A DNA stretch of 6,833 bases from Limnochordia bacterium (GTDB taxonomy: Bacteria; Bacillota; Limnochordia; Darwinibacteriales; B1SED10-159), in the NCBI GenBank assembly GCA_007132255.1, contig SLOZ01000046.1, positions 1-6,833 on the forward strand, read 5' to 3'. Below the pieces are notes generated by a model. That model ran no database searches. It was not told the DNA's origin and saw only the letters and a program-made list of their open reading frames with translations. The position numbers were made by a program, and so were the translations under genes. Positions 6,015-6,833 of the stretch are shown piece after piece (the stretch's first letter is position 1; every line of letters begins with the position of its first letter).

Positions 6015-6722
6015 ATGACACAGAACAAAACAGAACACATTCTGGCCATTGGGGCTCATGCCGGTGATATGGATCTGACGGCTGGAGCCGTCATGGCCAA
6101 GTATATCCAGGCAGGTCACAAGGGGACGTTTCTCCATTTGACCCCAGGCGAAAAAGGGCATCCAAAACTTACTCCAGAACAGTATGCTGTCCAGAAGTGT
6201 GAAGAAGCCGAGACATTTGCTGCCAAGATCGGAGCCGACGTACGCTTTCTTGATTACAAGGACGCGGAGCTGCCGGTGAACGATGATGTGAAGTACGAGG
6301 TGGCTGATGTGATCCGCGAGCTCAAGCCAACCGTGATCATCAGCCATTGGCCTGGGAGCATCCACAAGGATCATACGGCGTCGCATCATATTGTTGAAGA
6401 TGCTCGGTTCTACGCGGCTCTGAAAACCATCCAGCGGGAACTTCCGGCCCATTTTGGGGGCCCTTTGTATTATGCGGACAACTGGGAAGACCCGTATGAC
6501 TTCAACCCGGAGGTCTTCATTGAGATCCCGGAAGATATCTATGAACTGTGGGCAGACGCCATGGCTGTGTACGCCTATGCACGCAGTGAAACCTCGAACT
6601 TTCCATTTATCGAATATTACAAGGCTTTGACCATAGTCAGAGGGGCCCCGGCGGGGATGAAGCGGGCGCAGGCCTTTGCTGTACCCAAAGGTGCCTTGAA
6701 CCAACGCAAACAGTTCTTTTAG
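6015..6722 (+). CDS. PIG-L/LmbE-family deacetylase-like protein with altered AHPDD motif
   Basis: This 235-aa cytosolic protein has the fold signatures of the zinc-dependent PIG-L family, whose members remove acetyl groups from N-acetylglucosamine-type substrates (MshB, BshB, PIG-L). The N-terminal motif, normally AHPDDxE, reads AHAGDMD (14-20). H15 and D18 match the two zinc ligands, but G17 replaces the Asp that serves as catalytic base in MshB. The second metal motif, HKDH (117-120), is intact within SIHKDHTASHHIVEDARFYA (115-134). HLTPGEKG (41-48) and FLDYKDAELP (78-87) fit the family's substrate-side loops. I recall related proteins with similar GD-type motifs plus an ENWED-like segment (here DNWEDP, 155-160), so this may be a true subfamily and not a dead copy; that is from memory. 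ATG 6015 is used because GGAGGTG (6002-6008) lies 6 nt upstream; the upstream GTG at 6006 lies inside that site. It is the last gene of the operon, before a terminator. Confidence 0.87.
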   Translation: MTQNKTEHILAIGAHAGDMDLTAGAVMAKYIQAGHKGTFLHLTPGEKGHPKLTPEQYAVQKCEEAETFAAKIGADVRFLDYKDAELPVNDDVKYEVADVIRELKPTVIISHWPGSIHKDHTASHHIVEDARFYAALKTIQRELPAHFGGPLYYADNWEDPYDFNPEVFIEIPEDIYELWADAMAVYAYARSETSNFPFIEYYKALTIVRGAPAGMKRAQAFAVPKGALNQRKQFF

Positions 6723-6773
6723 GCTAGGGGTAAGTGACCGGGCCGAATGACTGTGGGTGTTGGAACAAAATCG

Positions 6774-6810
6774 ACCTCCGGACTCCTTTTGGAGAATTCG
6801 GAGGTTTTTT
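6774..6810 (+). terminator. Rho-independent terminator ending the transport operon
   Basis: ACCTCCG (6774-6780) pairs with CGGAGGT (6799-6805). Inside it, CTCC (6783-6786) and GGAG (6791-6794) pair across a TTTT loop. Six T residues (6805-6810) follow directly. It lies about 50 bases after the deacetylase-like gene, with no other gene between. Confidence 0.9.
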
Positions 6811-6833
6811 GCTATAGTGGGTCGAATCCATAA

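Noticed and set aside
5976..6704. A 242-residue open frame on the - strand opposite the PIG-L-like gene
   Set aside because: It is fully antisense to a well-supported gene with family motifs and a ribosome-binding site, and its own translation resembles no family. It is a shadow frame.
6789..6818. Promoter overlapping the final terminator (TTGGAG, 18 bases, TATAGT)
   Set aside because: The -35 is poor and lies within the terminator stem, and no downstream gene is visible in the window to support it.
1..6833. CRISPR array, tRNA, rRNA or insertion sequence
   Set aside because: I saw no regularly spaced repeats, no cloverleaf-like segments and no transposase motifs with terminal inverted repeats. 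The only tandem repeat is the two-copy 11-bp unit at 223-244.

Overview
The window looks like a chromosomal segment of a Bacillota-type bacterium (possibly a Limnochordia or Clostridia relative). It has roughly even GC, strong Shine-Dalgarno sequences such as AAAGGAGG, GTG and TTG starts, and a carbohydrate ABC operon with no ATPase gene of its own. The lineage is an inference from style and gene content, not from a marker gene. All intact genes are on the + strand.

Left part (1-940): no intact gene. About 331-939 holds the decayed remains of a LacI-family regulator. The C-terminal effector-binding half can be read across three frames (CDND, then SVVG, then FDD, TVQVHRETMGQ and QLVVREN), broken by an in-frame TGA and two single-base losses. 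Bases 1-330 hold a small hairpin, an 11-bp tandem duplication and weak traces of possible older coding sequence.

Middle part (956-1683): two tandem paralogous small proteins of 102 aa each, about 43% identical without gaps. Both have an N-terminal hydrophobic segment and resemble DUF4359. They carry near-identical ribosome-binding regions and end at a strong rho-independent terminator (1642-1683).

Right part (1960-6810): a five-gene operon. It encodes a tandem-GNAT acetyltransferase, an extracellular solute-binding protein, a MalF-type permease, a MalG-type permease and a PIG-L/LmbE-family deacetylase-like protein, and closes with a clear terminator (6774-6810). A perfect 10-bp hairpin between the binding-protein and permease genes probably sets a higher level of binding protein than of permease. 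An inverted repeat (GAATCC-N5-GGATTC) lies just upstream of the first gene.

How the genes may work together: the transporter would import a sugar or amino-sugar derivative, energised by an ATPase encoded elsewhere. The two flanking enzymes suggest that acyl groups are removed from, or added to, the imported compound. The deacetylase-like protein keeps the metal-ligand pattern but has Gly where the usual catalytic Asp of the AHPDD motif sits, so its chemistry is the main open question. The substrate cannot be read from the sequence.
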